Assembly (NCBI GenBank): GCA_964410915.1
Contig: CAYPIU010000010.1
Coordinates: 1 to 52,111 of the forward strand
Length of the DNA stretch: 52,111 nt
Reading direction: 5' to 3'
Source of the DNA: CAZFJG01 sp964410915
GTDB lineage: Bacteria > Synergistota > Synergistia > Synergistales > JAFGMB01
Every line of letters starts with the position of its first letter. Positions within the stretch are counted from its first letter, which is position 1. This document shows positions 44,755 through 52,111 of this stretch, in pieces. The position numbers were made by a program, and so were the translations under genes. The notes below the pieces were generated by a model that worked only from the letters and a program-made list of their open reading frames with translations, was not told the origin of the DNA and made no database searches.

Positions 44755-46631
44755 GCCTCATTTTCATCATTAGGTTTCTCATCAGGATCAGTCGAATCCT
44801 GATCCTGTACATATAGCAACTCTCCGCTGGTTATCTGAACTACATCCGAAACAGTTCTGGTAAATAAACTTCCGCTCTGCTCCACATCGGGTACGTTTAC
44901 TGTCTCTTCGCTTTTATCCTGTGTTATTTCATCAGTTTTGCTACTGTTCTTTCGTTTTCCTGGTTGAAAAAGACTGGCCTGAGATCCCATATCTGATCCG
45001 GATTCGATCTCTTCATGGCTTGAAAGCGTACCCTCTGAGGGGAATAGAACCTCTTTATCCGAGCAGATAATCTTTAGAGAAACATCGATCTGATAGTTCT
45101 CCTCGATATATTGCTGTAGAGAATAAGCATTACCAGGAGACGACATTATAGCAAATGAACTTATGAAGTTTTTTCCAAAATCAATTGTTATCTCATTATC
45201 CTCTATAGATATCGCGGCATGAAGTAGAGATGCATACAGGTTGATCATTTCTTTACTCAATCCATCAGGGAATTCCTTCCAGTCAGGATCTAATGTCTCT
45301 TTACCATTACCTGGTGCTGAAGATAGAGACTGCTTATCAGTCTTATGAGCTTTTAGATCAGGCTGTTTATCATCTGATTTGATCCTGATATTCATGTTGT
45401 TATTATCATGCATGGCGATCTTTGGATCTTTTCCCTGTATTTCGAGGTTTTCCATTGTTGATCTATTCTTTTTCTGCTGATCTTCCGCAGATCCACTGGT
45501 TTCATTGTTGACCTTTGTCTCCTGTTGTTTAGTGTACACATTTTCTTTTGCAGCAAGAACATTTGTAATGATCAATCCGGCAAGCACATCTGTCCTGAAC
45601 CCGGTTCTGGTAAGAGGGATAGTTTCCATACAGAATTTCATAAGATCAAAAAGCTTATCAGCAGACCAGTGATCTGCTTCTGAAGTAATAAATTCTATTT
45701 CTTCTTTTGAAATATCCAGACTTTCAAGTACCTCAGGCCCCCAACGTTTTTCAAACCAGAGATTTCTGGACAACAAATAAAGATATTCAAGAACTCGGGA
45801 AGGTGAAGCACCTTTCATGAGAATATCCTGCATGACAGATACAGCTTTTATTTCATCTTCCCTTGAGATTTTTAGAAACTTTTCAAGATCAGAATAACTA
45901 CCTCCCGAAAGAACGCTTGAGATCGTACTAAGTGTTATTGTCCCTTTTTCAACAGCCATGGCCTGTTCAAGTATCGAAAGAGCATCTCTGAGCGCTCCAT
46001 CAGCCTGTCTGGCTATTTCCACCACAGCTTCCTTTTCAATTCTTCTCTGTTCCTTATCACAGATCACTGGCAGATGATCCATGATAACCTTTTCACTTAT
46101 CCGATGGAAAGGTATGTGCTGACATCTGGATCTGATGGTAACCGGTACCTTGTGCGGTTCCGTGGTAGCAAGAATAAAAACCACCTTCTCCGGGGGTTCC
46201 TCAAGAGTTTTGAGGAGGGCATTAAAAGCAGATATTGATAGCATATGAACCTCGTCAATAATATAGATCTTGAATTTTGAAGAAAAAGGCGAAAGGTTAA
46301 CATGAGTCTTCAGTTCTCTTACTTCGTCTACACCATTGTTTGAGGCCCCGTCTATCTCCACAACATCAAGACTGTCACCTTTTGTTATAGACAGACAGCA
46401 TCTGCATTTCCCGCAAGGTTCCCCCTCCGGCGAAAGTTCAAGACAGTTTACTGCTTTCGCTAGCAATCTTGCAAGACTTGTTTTTCCGGATCCTCTTGGA
46501 CCTGAAAAAAGATAAGCATGTGCTACGCTTCCACTGATAATTGAATTTTGAACAAGATCTACAGCGGCGCCCTGGCCTGCCATCTCGGCAAAAACACCAG
46601 GTCTGTACCTTCGGTACAGGGAAATGGACAT
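44751..46631 (-). CDS. dnaX: DNA polymerase III tau (and possibly gamma) subunit
   Basis: ATPase of the clamp loader, tethering polymerases. Walker A GPRGSGKT is at 44-51; a four-Cys zinc site (C near 65, CGKCRCC) and the DEVHML Walker B follow, with SRC sensor 1 loop. Domain III ends near 365. A polar linker and a variable tail follow, to 626 residues. The ATG has GGGAGG. A run AAAAAG at codons 387-388, followed by a -1 frame stop, might give a short gamma form (see findings). It directly overlaps dnaE. Confidence 0.95.
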   Translation of the reverse strand: MSISLYRRYRPGVFAEMAGQGAAVDLVQNSIISGSVAHAYLFSGPRGSGKTSLARLLAKAVNCLELSPEGEPCGKCRCCLSITKGDSLDVVEIDGASNNGVDEVRELKTHVNLSPFSSKFKIYIIDEVHMLSISAFNALLKTLEEPPEKVVFILATTEPHKVPVTIRSRCQHIPFHRISEKVIMDHLPVICDKEQRRIEKEAVVEIARQADGALRDALSILEQAMAVEKGTITLSTISSVLSGGSYSDLEKFLKISREDEIKAVSVMQDILMKGASPSRVLEYLYLLSRNLWFEKRWGPEVLESLDISKEEIEFITSEADHWSADKLFDLMKFCMETIPLTRTGFRTDVLAGLIITNVLAAKENVYTKQQETKVNNETSGSAEDQQKKNRSTMENLEIQGKDPKIAMHDNNNMNIRIKSDDKQPDLKAHKTDKQSLSSAPGNGKETLDPDWKEFPDGLSKEMINLYASLLHAAISIEDNEITIDFGKNFISSFAIMSSPGNAYSLQQYIEENYQIDVSLKIICSDKEVLFPSEGTLSSHEEIESGSDMGSQASLFQPGKRKNSSKTDEITQDKSEETVNVPDVEQSGSLFTRTVSDVVQITSGELLYVQDQDSTDPDEKPNDENEA

Positions 46632-46686
46632 ATTCAGACCTCCCTGTTCTTCTTATATCTATAGTATTTTGAAAGATCATGCCATA

Positions 46687-46716
46687 ATAGTAACAGGTAT
46701 TCAGAATGATGCTCAA
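46687..46716 (-). promoter_or_regulatory. possible promoter for dnaX
   Basis: TTGAGC (46711-46716) and TACTAT (46687-46692) are spaced by 18 bases in the 102-base gap upstream of dnaX. The boxes match only partly. There is no terminator between the protease gene and dnaX. Confidence 0.3.
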
Positions 46717-46733
46717 GGAACAGAATCCTGCAA

Positions 46734-47837
46734 CTATTGTAGAAAATCAGTAACAGGATGCAGTTTCTTTGCAGATAATAGTATATCTACAATGTTATCT
46801 CTGATAATTCCAAGTGATGTCATGCCTTTGGGTAGGGGGGCTTTAATGATCTCTGTGTTACCTACATAAAGAGAGGGATATCCATTTAATGAATCATCAA
46901 GTACCTGAATATCGTAAGGAAGAGTTTCAAGCTGAAGTCCTGATGATAAAGCTTTTTTCGCCTCTCGGATTACAGACCTTACAGCAGATTCATCAGGCCC
47001 CTCGCAGACCTGCTGCCCGTCAATATTGAGATAGACCTTCCCATTATCTGCATTTACTTCTGTTTTCAACAGGTTTAGAGAATCCTTTCTACAGAGAGGC
47101 CATTTGTTTGACCTGATATATTCGATAATATAACTGATCCTGTCCTCAATGTAAGGATGATCCATATATATTCCCGGATCTACCCATGGGTGCCTGATCT
47201 TTTCCTCTGCAAGGGCCTCAAGAAGAGTAACCATACCTGCTGGAGCAAATCCAGAGTTAAAGAGATGTTTGATCCCGATAATATCAGCTTCTTTTTCAAG
47301 ATCTTTTGAATAAGAATTGCTGATAGCCACCTGCGAAAGGTTACCCACTATAACAGGAAGAGCTTTTCCTTTACCGGCAATCATTACTGCAATGGCTACA
47401 AGTGAAAGCTTTTTGTTCCGTTCCATCTGAATGAGTACATGTTGTTTGTCTGCGTGTACCATTTCATGGGAAATAACAGCTGCGAGTTCATCATCACTCT
47501 TTGCAGATTCAAACATTCCCGTGGTAATGTAAACAATACCTCCGGGCAATGAAAAGGCATTTGGGGATTTTTCCTTGATAAGCCTTACCTCGTAGGGTAG
47601 ATCTCTTGTCATTAAAGGACGTATCTTCTTCATGATCATGTTAAGTATTGCTACTTTTGCAGGATCCGTTGTCCTTTCCCAGCGGCTTTCAACTGATTCA
47701 GCCACTCTCTCACCTAACTTTACTTCATCATTAAGTGAATCCTGGCCTTCTTTTGCGGCAGCATAAAGTATAGATTGGGGAAATATTGAAAATGAACACA
47801 GCAGCAACGCTAAAATAACTGCTGTCAGTCTTTTCAT
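46734..47837 (-). CDS. exported M48 family metalloprotease
   Basis: Secreted or envelope-facing zinc protease of the Ste24p/BepA-like group. A signal peptide spans about 1-27. The zinc site H124-E125-M-V-H128 and the third ligand E181 (ExxxD) are intact. Residues ~245-367 form an unassigned C-terminal domain, without obvious TPR repeats. 367 residues overall. It probably acts in envelope protein quality control, by analogy with BepA. The ATG overlaps the stop of the sugar-kinase gene as ATGA. Confidence 0.88.
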   Translation of the reverse strand: MKRLTAVILALLLCSFSIFPQSILYAAAKEGQDSLNDEVKLGERVAESVESRWERTTDPAKVAILNMIMKKIRPLMTRDLPYEVRLIKEKSPNAFSLPGGIVYITTGMFESAKSDDELAAVISHEMVHADKQHVLIQMERNKKLSLVAIAVMIAGKGKALPVIVGNLSQVAISNSYSKDLEKEADIIGIKHLFNSGFAPAGMVTLLEALAEEKIRHPWVDPGIYMDHPYIEDRISYIIEYIRSNKWPLCRKDSLNLLKTEVNADNGKVYLNIDGQQVCEGPDESAVRSVIREAKKALSSGLQLETLPYDIQVLDDSLNGYPSLYVGNTEIIKAPLPKGMTSLGIIRDNIVDILLSAKKLHPVTDFLQ

Positions 47838-48766
47838 TTGAGTTTTTCCAGTTTTACAAGGGGTATCCTTTGTTCTATTGCCTCCCTGCTTTTAAATCCT
47901 TTCTCAACCCGGGTAGCATCATCCCATGCACAGGCAAGAGCGAATCTGATGGTATCTTCGACATTCATATTTTCCTTCCAGGCAAGTACCATACCAGCAA
48001 TAAGAGCATCACTTGCTCCGAAAAGAGAAATAACTGTCCTTCGGTCAATAAGTGCAAGATATATTCCCTCAGGTGTAAAAAATACGTCTCCATAAGTATG
48101 ATAAGAGGTAACAGCCCATTCAATGCCCTGATCATGAAGCCTGGAAACCACCTCAATCAGGTTATCAAGTGATGTCAATGATACACCCGAGATCTTGGAC
48201 ATAAACCTGTGGTCTATCTTGGCTACATTGGGAGCAGCCTCCAGTCCAGACATAAGCGGTGCACCTGCAGCATCTATCCATACCGGGACTTTCTGATCCT
48301 TTGCCATGGTAATAAGACGCGCATAACTGTCCTGTGGAACTCCTGGAGGTAAAGAGCCTCCCATAACGACTAAGTCAGCCCTCTTTAACATTCTTTCAAA
48401 ATTCGTAAGGAAAAGATCAAAAGCTTCTTCAGGGATGAAAGGACCCGGTTCCGAGATGCCTGTCTCTACATGTCCTGTATCATCTACTATGTAAACATTT
48501 GTTCTTGTCTCGCCTTTTACATGTACAAAATTCGTAGTAATTTTTTCTCTTCTAAGGACATCTCTGATATAACCTCCATTAAAACCGGCAAGGAAACCCA
48601 TAGCTGCAGACTCATATCCCAACTGGCTCATCAGAAGCGAGACATTGATACCCTTTCCTCCAGGACTTCGGTTAGCATTTCTGGACCTGAACCATCCCCC
48701 GGGCTGAAAATCAGATACAATAAACTCCTCATCAACTGCCGGATTGAGTGTAACGGTAACAATCAT
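47834..48766 (-). CDS. PfkB family sugar kinase (1-phosphofructokinase-like)
   Basis: Phosphorylates a sugar phosphate, most likely fructose-1-phosphate or tagatose-6-phosphate. The N-terminus MIVTVTLNPAVD and PGGKGINVS are typical of FruK/LacC. The catalytic loop reads FGASDAL in place of the usual GAGD, so the second Gly is Ser while the catalytic Asp is kept. The start at ATG 48766 (310 residues) has GGGGGAGC upstream; a longer frame to 48823 would run through the trxB terminator. No PTS or fru genes are adjacent, which leaves the substrate open. Confidence 0.87.
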   Translation of the reverse strand: MIVTVTLNPAVDEEFIVSDFQPGGWFRSRNANRSPGGKGINVSLLMSQLGYESAAMGFLAGFNGGYIRDVLRREKITTNFVHVKGETRTNVYIVDDTGHVETGISEPGPFIPEEAFDLFLTNFERMLKRADLVVMGGSLPPGVPQDSYARLITMAKDQKVPVWIDAAGAPLMSGLEAAPNVAKIDHRFMSKISGVSLTSLDNLIEVVSRLHDQGIEWAVTSYHTYGDVFFTPEGIYLALIDRRTVISLFGASDALIAGMVLAWKENMNVEDTIRFALACAWDDATRVEKGFKSREAIEQRIPLVKLEKLK

Positions 48767-48791
48767 GGAAGCTCCCCCTTCCTTTAAATAA

Positions 48792-48818
48792 AAGGGGAGC
48801 CCAGGGCAGGCTCCCCTT
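48792..48818 (-). terminator. terminator after trxB
   Basis: AAGGGGAGCC and GGCTCCCCTT form a ten-pair stem around a seven-base loop, followed on the minus strand by TTTATTTAAA. It lies 22 bases beyond the trxB stop and 25 bases upstream of the sugar-kinase ATG. Confidence 0.87.
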
Positions 48819-48840
48819 GACATTTACTGTTAATTCTAAA

Positions 48841-50034
48841 TTATTTGATCAGAACTTCAAGCTCAGATGGTTCTTTGATAATATTACAGGCTTTGATATC
48901 ACCCTTGCTTATCTCTACAAGGCAGGGCATTTCTTTGATATCAAGTTTCTGAACCATCTTGGCATTTCTGTATCCATCGATCATGGGTACATTTACACCC
49001 TTCTGATCCTTTATTTTTTCAACATCATTTGATAATTTTACATGATTTTCGTCAATTGAGGAATAAAAGAAAGCAAGGACCTTCTCAGGTTCAAGAAGGG
49101 TTTCCCTCAGATGGACCTGCTCATTTATATAAGAAGAAGCTGACATTGCGGCTATAGCACCATCACTGGATGCAGTTACTACCTGTCTCAGATGTTTATG
49201 CCTTATATCACCGGCAGCATAAATTCCTTCGACAGAAGTCTCCATATCCTCATTAGTAATTATCCAGCCACCTCTGGCAGATTCCACAAGTCCTTTACAG
49301 AATTCATCATGAGGGGCCTGTCCGACGAACATAAATACTCCAGAAACAGGAAGTTCACTTGTTTCTCCTGATTTAACGTTCTTTATAACAAGTTTATCTA
49401 CCATACCTTCGCCGGCAATTTCTTCTACTACGGAATTCCATATGGGTTCAATCTTTGGATTTGCAAGCGTCCTCTGACTTGCTGCTCTGTCAGCTCTGAA
49501 CTGATCCCTTCGGTGGACAATATAGACTTTTGAAGCAAAAGTTGTTAAATAGTTGGCTTCTTCAACAGCTGTATTTCCCCCGCCAACAACAGCTATCTCG
49601 AGATCCTCAAAAAATGCCCCGTCACATACGGCACAATAACTGACACCTGCTCCAATATGTTCATCTTCGCCTTTACACCCGAGTTTACGGAAATACGCCC
49701 CCGTTGCGAGAACGACAGCTTCTCCTTCAACCTCTCCCTTGTCCGTTATGACAACCTTGCGGCCATCGCGTACTTCTATCGACTGAACAGTACAATCTCT
49801 GAATTCTGTTTCGAATTTTTCAGCATGTTCCCTGAACATATCACCAAGTTCTGTTCCTGTTGCATGCTTGACCCCGGGCCAGTTCTCGATCTCCTCAGTC
49901 ATGTTGATCTGTCCGCCAGGAACACCATTTTCAAGAAGAAGTACATCAAGACCGGCACGCCTTCCATAAATAGCAGCAGTCAAACCTGCGGGGCCAGCTC
50001 CAATTATTACCAGTTCCCTCTTTTCCATTGCCAC
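48841..50034 (-). CDS. trxB: thioredoxin reductase with thioredoxin-like C-terminal extension
   Basis: FAD/NADPH enzyme that reduces thioredoxin. FAD motif IIGAGPAG is near 10-17, the redox pair is C134-A-V-C137, the NADPH motif is VVGGGNTAVEEA, and IYAAGDI closes the core. Typical TrxB ends near 310-320. Here ~83 further residues (about 315-397) look like a thioredoxin fold (VLAFFYS start, EMPCLVEI with the cis-Pro), but SSID stands where CxxC should be. Start is GTG at 50034 after AGGAGG, or ATG six bases on. The tail is therefore unlikely to be a redox thioredoxin. Confidence 0.95.
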   Translation of the reverse strand: MAMEKRELVIIGAGPAGLTAAIYGRRAGLDVLLLENGVPGGQINMTEEIENWPGVKHATGTELGDMFREHAEKFETEFRDCTVQSIEVRDGRKVVITDKGEVEGEAVVLATGAYFRKLGCKGEDEHIGAGVSYCAVCDGAFFEDLEIAVVGGGNTAVEEANYLTTFASKVYIVHRRDQFRADRAASQRTLANPKIEPIWNSVVEEIAGEGMVDKLVIKNVKSGETSELPVSGVFMFVGQAPHDEFCKGLVESARGGWIITNEDMETSVEGIYAAGDIRHKHLRQVVTASSDGAIAAMSASSYINEQVHLRETLLEPEKVLAFFYSSIDENHVKLSNDVEKIKDQKGVNVPMIDGYRNAKMVQKLDIKEMPCLVEISKGDIKACNIIKEPSELEVLIK

Positions 50035-50106
50035 GATTCCTCCTCTTAATAATTTGCTTTTTCTTATTGATAATTAGAATCTTTAAAACAAGGTTCAGTT
50101 TTCTGA

Positions 50107-50955
50107 TTATACCCGACGCCACATCATGATGCGAGAAATACCTGAATAATCTTGAATGATCGTCGCAAGATCGAGGGCTGGAGGAGAAATATCCTGCAGT
50201 TCATCAATCTGATGTTCTCCTCCTATTTCGACAAGCAGTGTCCCACCTTTGCAGAGCCTGTCTGCTGCAAAACTCAAAAGGCCGGGATAACAGGATGTAC
50301 CTCTTGGACCACCATCAAGGGAAGTCGCTGGTTCATGGGCGGAAACTTCAGGCATAAGGGCTGGCATAGCATCCGTTATTATGTATGGAGGATTACTGAT
50401 AATAAGCTCAAGACTTTCTCTGGCAACGGGGATCTTATGTATATCACAGTTATGCAATAGGAGGCATCTGTCAAAAAGATCGTGTTGCTCTATATTACGC
50501 CAAGCCCATGAAATAGCCAGGGGAGAACATTCAACAGCAATACCTCTACTATCTGGTATTTCGTTGAGCAGTGCAACAGCTATGGCACCTGAACCGGTCC
50601 CCCAGTCCAGAAACCGCCCACTACTGAACTCTTCCAATGCTTTATCGACAAGAAGTTCAGTCTCCGGTCTTGGTATAAGACAACCGGGACCAACCTGAAT
50701 ACGATAACCATAGAATTCCTGATCACCTAAAAGATACTGAATGGGAACCCGTTTGTCAGTTCTTGCGAAAGAAAGACTTCGGATTCTTTCTGCTTCCTCT
50801 TCTGATACTTGATATTCCGGATGGGAATGGATAAAGAACCTGTCCAGAGATAGGACAAAACTCAAAAGAAGATCTGCCTCATAACAGGCACTCTGGATCC
50901 CCTTTTCGGTAAAAAGGCGGACAATGTCCTGTTTTACAGATCGAATTACTGCCAT
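50107..50955 (-). CDS. prmC: release factor glutamine methyltransferase
   Basis: Methylates the Gln of the GGQ motif in release factors, using SAM. The helical N-terminal domain is followed by a Rossmann methyltransferase domain with the LDWGTGSGAIAVAL SAM motif and the diagnostic SNPPYI catalytic loop. 282 residues is typical. It is two bases after prfA, so the enzyme and its substrate are made from one transcript. The gap to trxB (72 bases) shows no clear terminator. Confidence 0.96.
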   Translation of the reverse strand: MAVIRSVKQDIVRLFTEKGIQSACYEADLLLSFVLSLDRFFIHSHPEYQVSEEEAERIRSLSFARTDKRVPIQYLLGDQEFYGYRIQVGPGCLIPRPETELLVDKALEEFSSGRFLDWGTGSGAIAVALLNEIPDSRGIAVECSPLAISWAWRNIEQHDLFDRCLLLHNCDIHKIPVARESLELIISNPPYIITDAMPALMPEVSAHEPATSLDGGPRGTSCYPGLLSFAADRLCKGGTLLVEIGGEHQIDELQDISPPALDLATIIQDYSGISRIMMWRRV

Positions 50956-50957
50956 AA

Positions 50958-52034
50958 TTATTTCTCTTCCAGATTCCTGAAACGTTCCGCCTGATCAGCA
51001 AAAGCTAAAGCATCTATCATCTCAAAGATGTCCCCGTCAAGAAAAGAGTCCAGTTTATAGAGAGTAAGATTTATTCTATGATCGGAAACTCTGTTCTGAG
51101 AAAAATTATATGTTCGTATTCTCTCGGATCTATCTCCCGTTCCAACCTGGTTCTTTCTTTCACTGGCCTGCTTATCCTGCTGTTTCTGAAGCTCTACATC
51201 GTAGAGCTTCGTTCTGAGAAGATTCATCGCCTTAACCCTGTTCTTCAACTGGGAACGTTCATCCTGACATGTCACGACGATCCCTGTAGGCATATGGGTT
51301 ATCCTGACAGCAGAATCAGTCATATTTACATGTTGTCCACCAGCACCGCTTGCTCTGTATGTATCAATCTTGAGTTCCTCAGTTTTTACCTGTATATCAA
51401 CGTCTTTTGCTTCTGGAAGGACAGCAACAGTAGCTGTAGATGTGTGGACCCTGCCCCCGGATTCAGTTACAGGGACTCTCTGGACCCGGTGGACTCCGCT
51501 TTCATATTTCAGTTTGCTGAATGCCCCACGCCCATCAACTCTGAAAGAGATCTCTTTATAGCCACCTATCCCTGTAATACTTGAAGTCATGAGCTCAGTT
51601 TTCCAATTCTGTCTTTCAGCAAAACGGCTGTACATCCGGAAGAGGTCAGAAGCAAATAGAGCAGCCTCATCTCCTCCTGCACCGGCCCGGATTTCGACAA
51701 TTACACTTTTTTCATCATTGGGGTCTTTTGGTACAAGTAGGAGTTTCAGTTCATTGAGACACGTCTCAAGAAGTGATCCTTTCAGTTCTATCTCTTCCTG
51801 GGCAAGGGAATGCATTTCTTTATCATCTGAATGAAGTAGTTCTTTTGCATCATTAATATCAGAGTTTATATCTTTATATTCCCTGTATTTCTTTACTATC
51901 TCGGATAAACCTGCATGTTCCTTGGCAAGTTTCTGAAGCTCTTCAGGATTTGACGCCAAAGATGGATCTGACATTTGAGTCTCAAGATCGATAAACTTTT
52001 CTTCCAGACGTTCAAGTTTCTGATCAATTTCCAT
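50958..52034 (-). CDS. prfA: peptide chain release factor 1
   Basis: Recognises UAA and UAG stop codons and triggers peptide release. The GGQ motif is in GAGGQHVNMTDSAVRI, and the stop-codon motif PVT is in RVQRVPVTESGGRVHTS (PxT marks RF1 rather than RF2). The N-terminal coiled-coil domain covers about 1-95. The ATG at 52034 (358 residues) is preferred because GGAG lies about ten bases upstream and the upstream gene's stop falls between them; the longer frame to 52070 overlaps that gene. Confidence 0.97.
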   Translation of the reverse strand: MEIDQKLERLEEKFIDLETQMSDPSLASNPEELQKLAKEHAGLSEIVKKYREYKDINSDINDAKELLHSDDKEMHSLAQEEIELKGSLLETCLNELKLLLVPKDPNDEKSVIVEIRAGAGGDEAALFASDLFRMYSRFAERQNWKTELMTSSITGIGGYKEISFRVDGRGAFSKLKYESGVHRVQRVPVTESGGRVHTSTATVAVLPEAKDVDIQVKTEELKIDTYRASGAGGQHVNMTDSAVRITHMPTGIVVTCQDERSQLKNRVKAMNLLRTKLYDVELQKQQDKQASERKNQVGTGDRSERIRTYNFSQNRVSDHRINLTLYKLDSFLDGDIFEMIDALAFADQAERFRNLEEK

Positions 52035-52041
52035 TACAGGG

Positions 52042-52110
52042 TCACTCCACTCGTTCAACTGTTTTTTCACCTAAAGCTAACTTCAGGGAATTCACAGCAA
52101 CCTCGATCTG
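52042..52110 (-). CDS. C-terminal end of an upstream gene (probably DUF1385/YqhQ-like)
   Basis: The minus strand reads open from the right edge to a TGA at 52042-52044, giving 22 residues (QIEVAVNSLKLALGEKTVERVE). The IEVA-xx-SLKLAL pattern and its place just before prfA-prmC resemble the end of DUF1385 (YqhQ) proteins, which precede prfA in many Firmicutes and relatives. This is based on memory of the family and a very short fragment. The rest lies outside the window. Confidence 0.55.
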   Translation of the reverse strand, partial: QIEVAVNSLKLALGEKTVERVE

Positions 52111-52111
52111 A

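Noticed and set aside
48767..48823. 19-residue N-terminal extension of the PfkB kinase
   Set aside because: It runs through the trxB terminator hairpin, and the family begins at MIVTVTLNP with a good Shine-Dalgarno site.
1..52111. CRISPR arrays, insertion sequences, prophage, integrons or toxin-antitoxin pairs
   Set aside because: No direct repeat series, terminal inverted repeats, transposase or integrase, or small paired genes of that kind were seen by eye; a repeat search was not possible.

Overview
The window is a dense housekeeping segment of a bacterial chromosome. Nearly every gap is under 300 bases. I see no insertion sequence, phage gene, CRISPR array or integrase. Gene content suggests an anaerobic, non-spore-forming bacterium with clostridia-like or Synergistota-like gene order. 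The blocks phoH-pgpH-ybeY-cdd-era-recO-glyQ-glyS-ppsR-ppdK, glmU-prs-rplY-pth-mfd-mazG and cdaA-cdaR-glmM are typical of those groups, and a glmS ribozyme is present. The sporulation genes that often interrupt these blocks in spore-forming Firmicutes are absent. I lean towards Synergistota, but the phylum is inference; only about 49 bases of 16S rRNA are inside the window. TTG start codons with good Shine-Dalgarno sites are common here.

Layout. (1) 1-331: the 5' end of a 16S rRNA gene on the minus strand with a strong promoter, divergent from a promoter for a class A penicillin-binding protein (332-2575, plus). A bidirectional terminator closes that gene. (2) 2633-8563, minus: PEP synthase, pyruvate phosphate dikinase and the PpsR-type regulator. 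(3) 8727-19014, minus: glycyl-tRNA synthetase subunits, recO, era, cytidine deaminase, a CBS-domain membrane protein, ybeY, the c-di-AMP phosphodiesterase pgpH, phoH and a NifU-like protein. (4) 19048-28228, minus: an orphan biotin-dependent carboxyltransferase subunit, mazG, mfd, pth, bL25, prs and glmU, then tRNA-Gln with its own promoter and terminator. (5) 28523-30452, plus: a three-gene island holding a small membrane protein, a CPBP/CAAX intramembrane protease and a secreted protein of unknown function. This is the least explained part of the window. (6) 30489-36865, minus: glmS behind a clear glmS ribozyme, galU, glmM, cdaR and the diadenylate cyclase cdaA. (7) 36908-52111, minus: an ornithine/alanine racemase-like enzyme, endonuclease IV, a NUDIX hydrolase, pyruvate kinase, dnaE, dnaX, a secreted M48 protease, a PfkB-type sugar kinase, thioredoxin reductase, prmC, prfA and the tail of an upstream gene.

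How they fit together. glmS, glmM and glmU supply the whole route from fructose-6-phosphate to UDP-GlcNAc, which feeds peptidoglycan and hence the PBP. cdaA makes c-di-AMP and pgpH degrades it. PEP synthase, PPDK, PpsR and pyruvate kinase control the PEP/pyruvate node. prmC modifies the release factor made by prfA. Many genes overlap by an ATGA or TTGA or are separated by fewer than 15 bases, so long operons are likely. The clearest non-protein element is the glmS ribozyme. The best candidates for undescribed biology are the plus-strand protease island and a thioredoxin reductase with a thioredoxin-like tail lacking CxxC.
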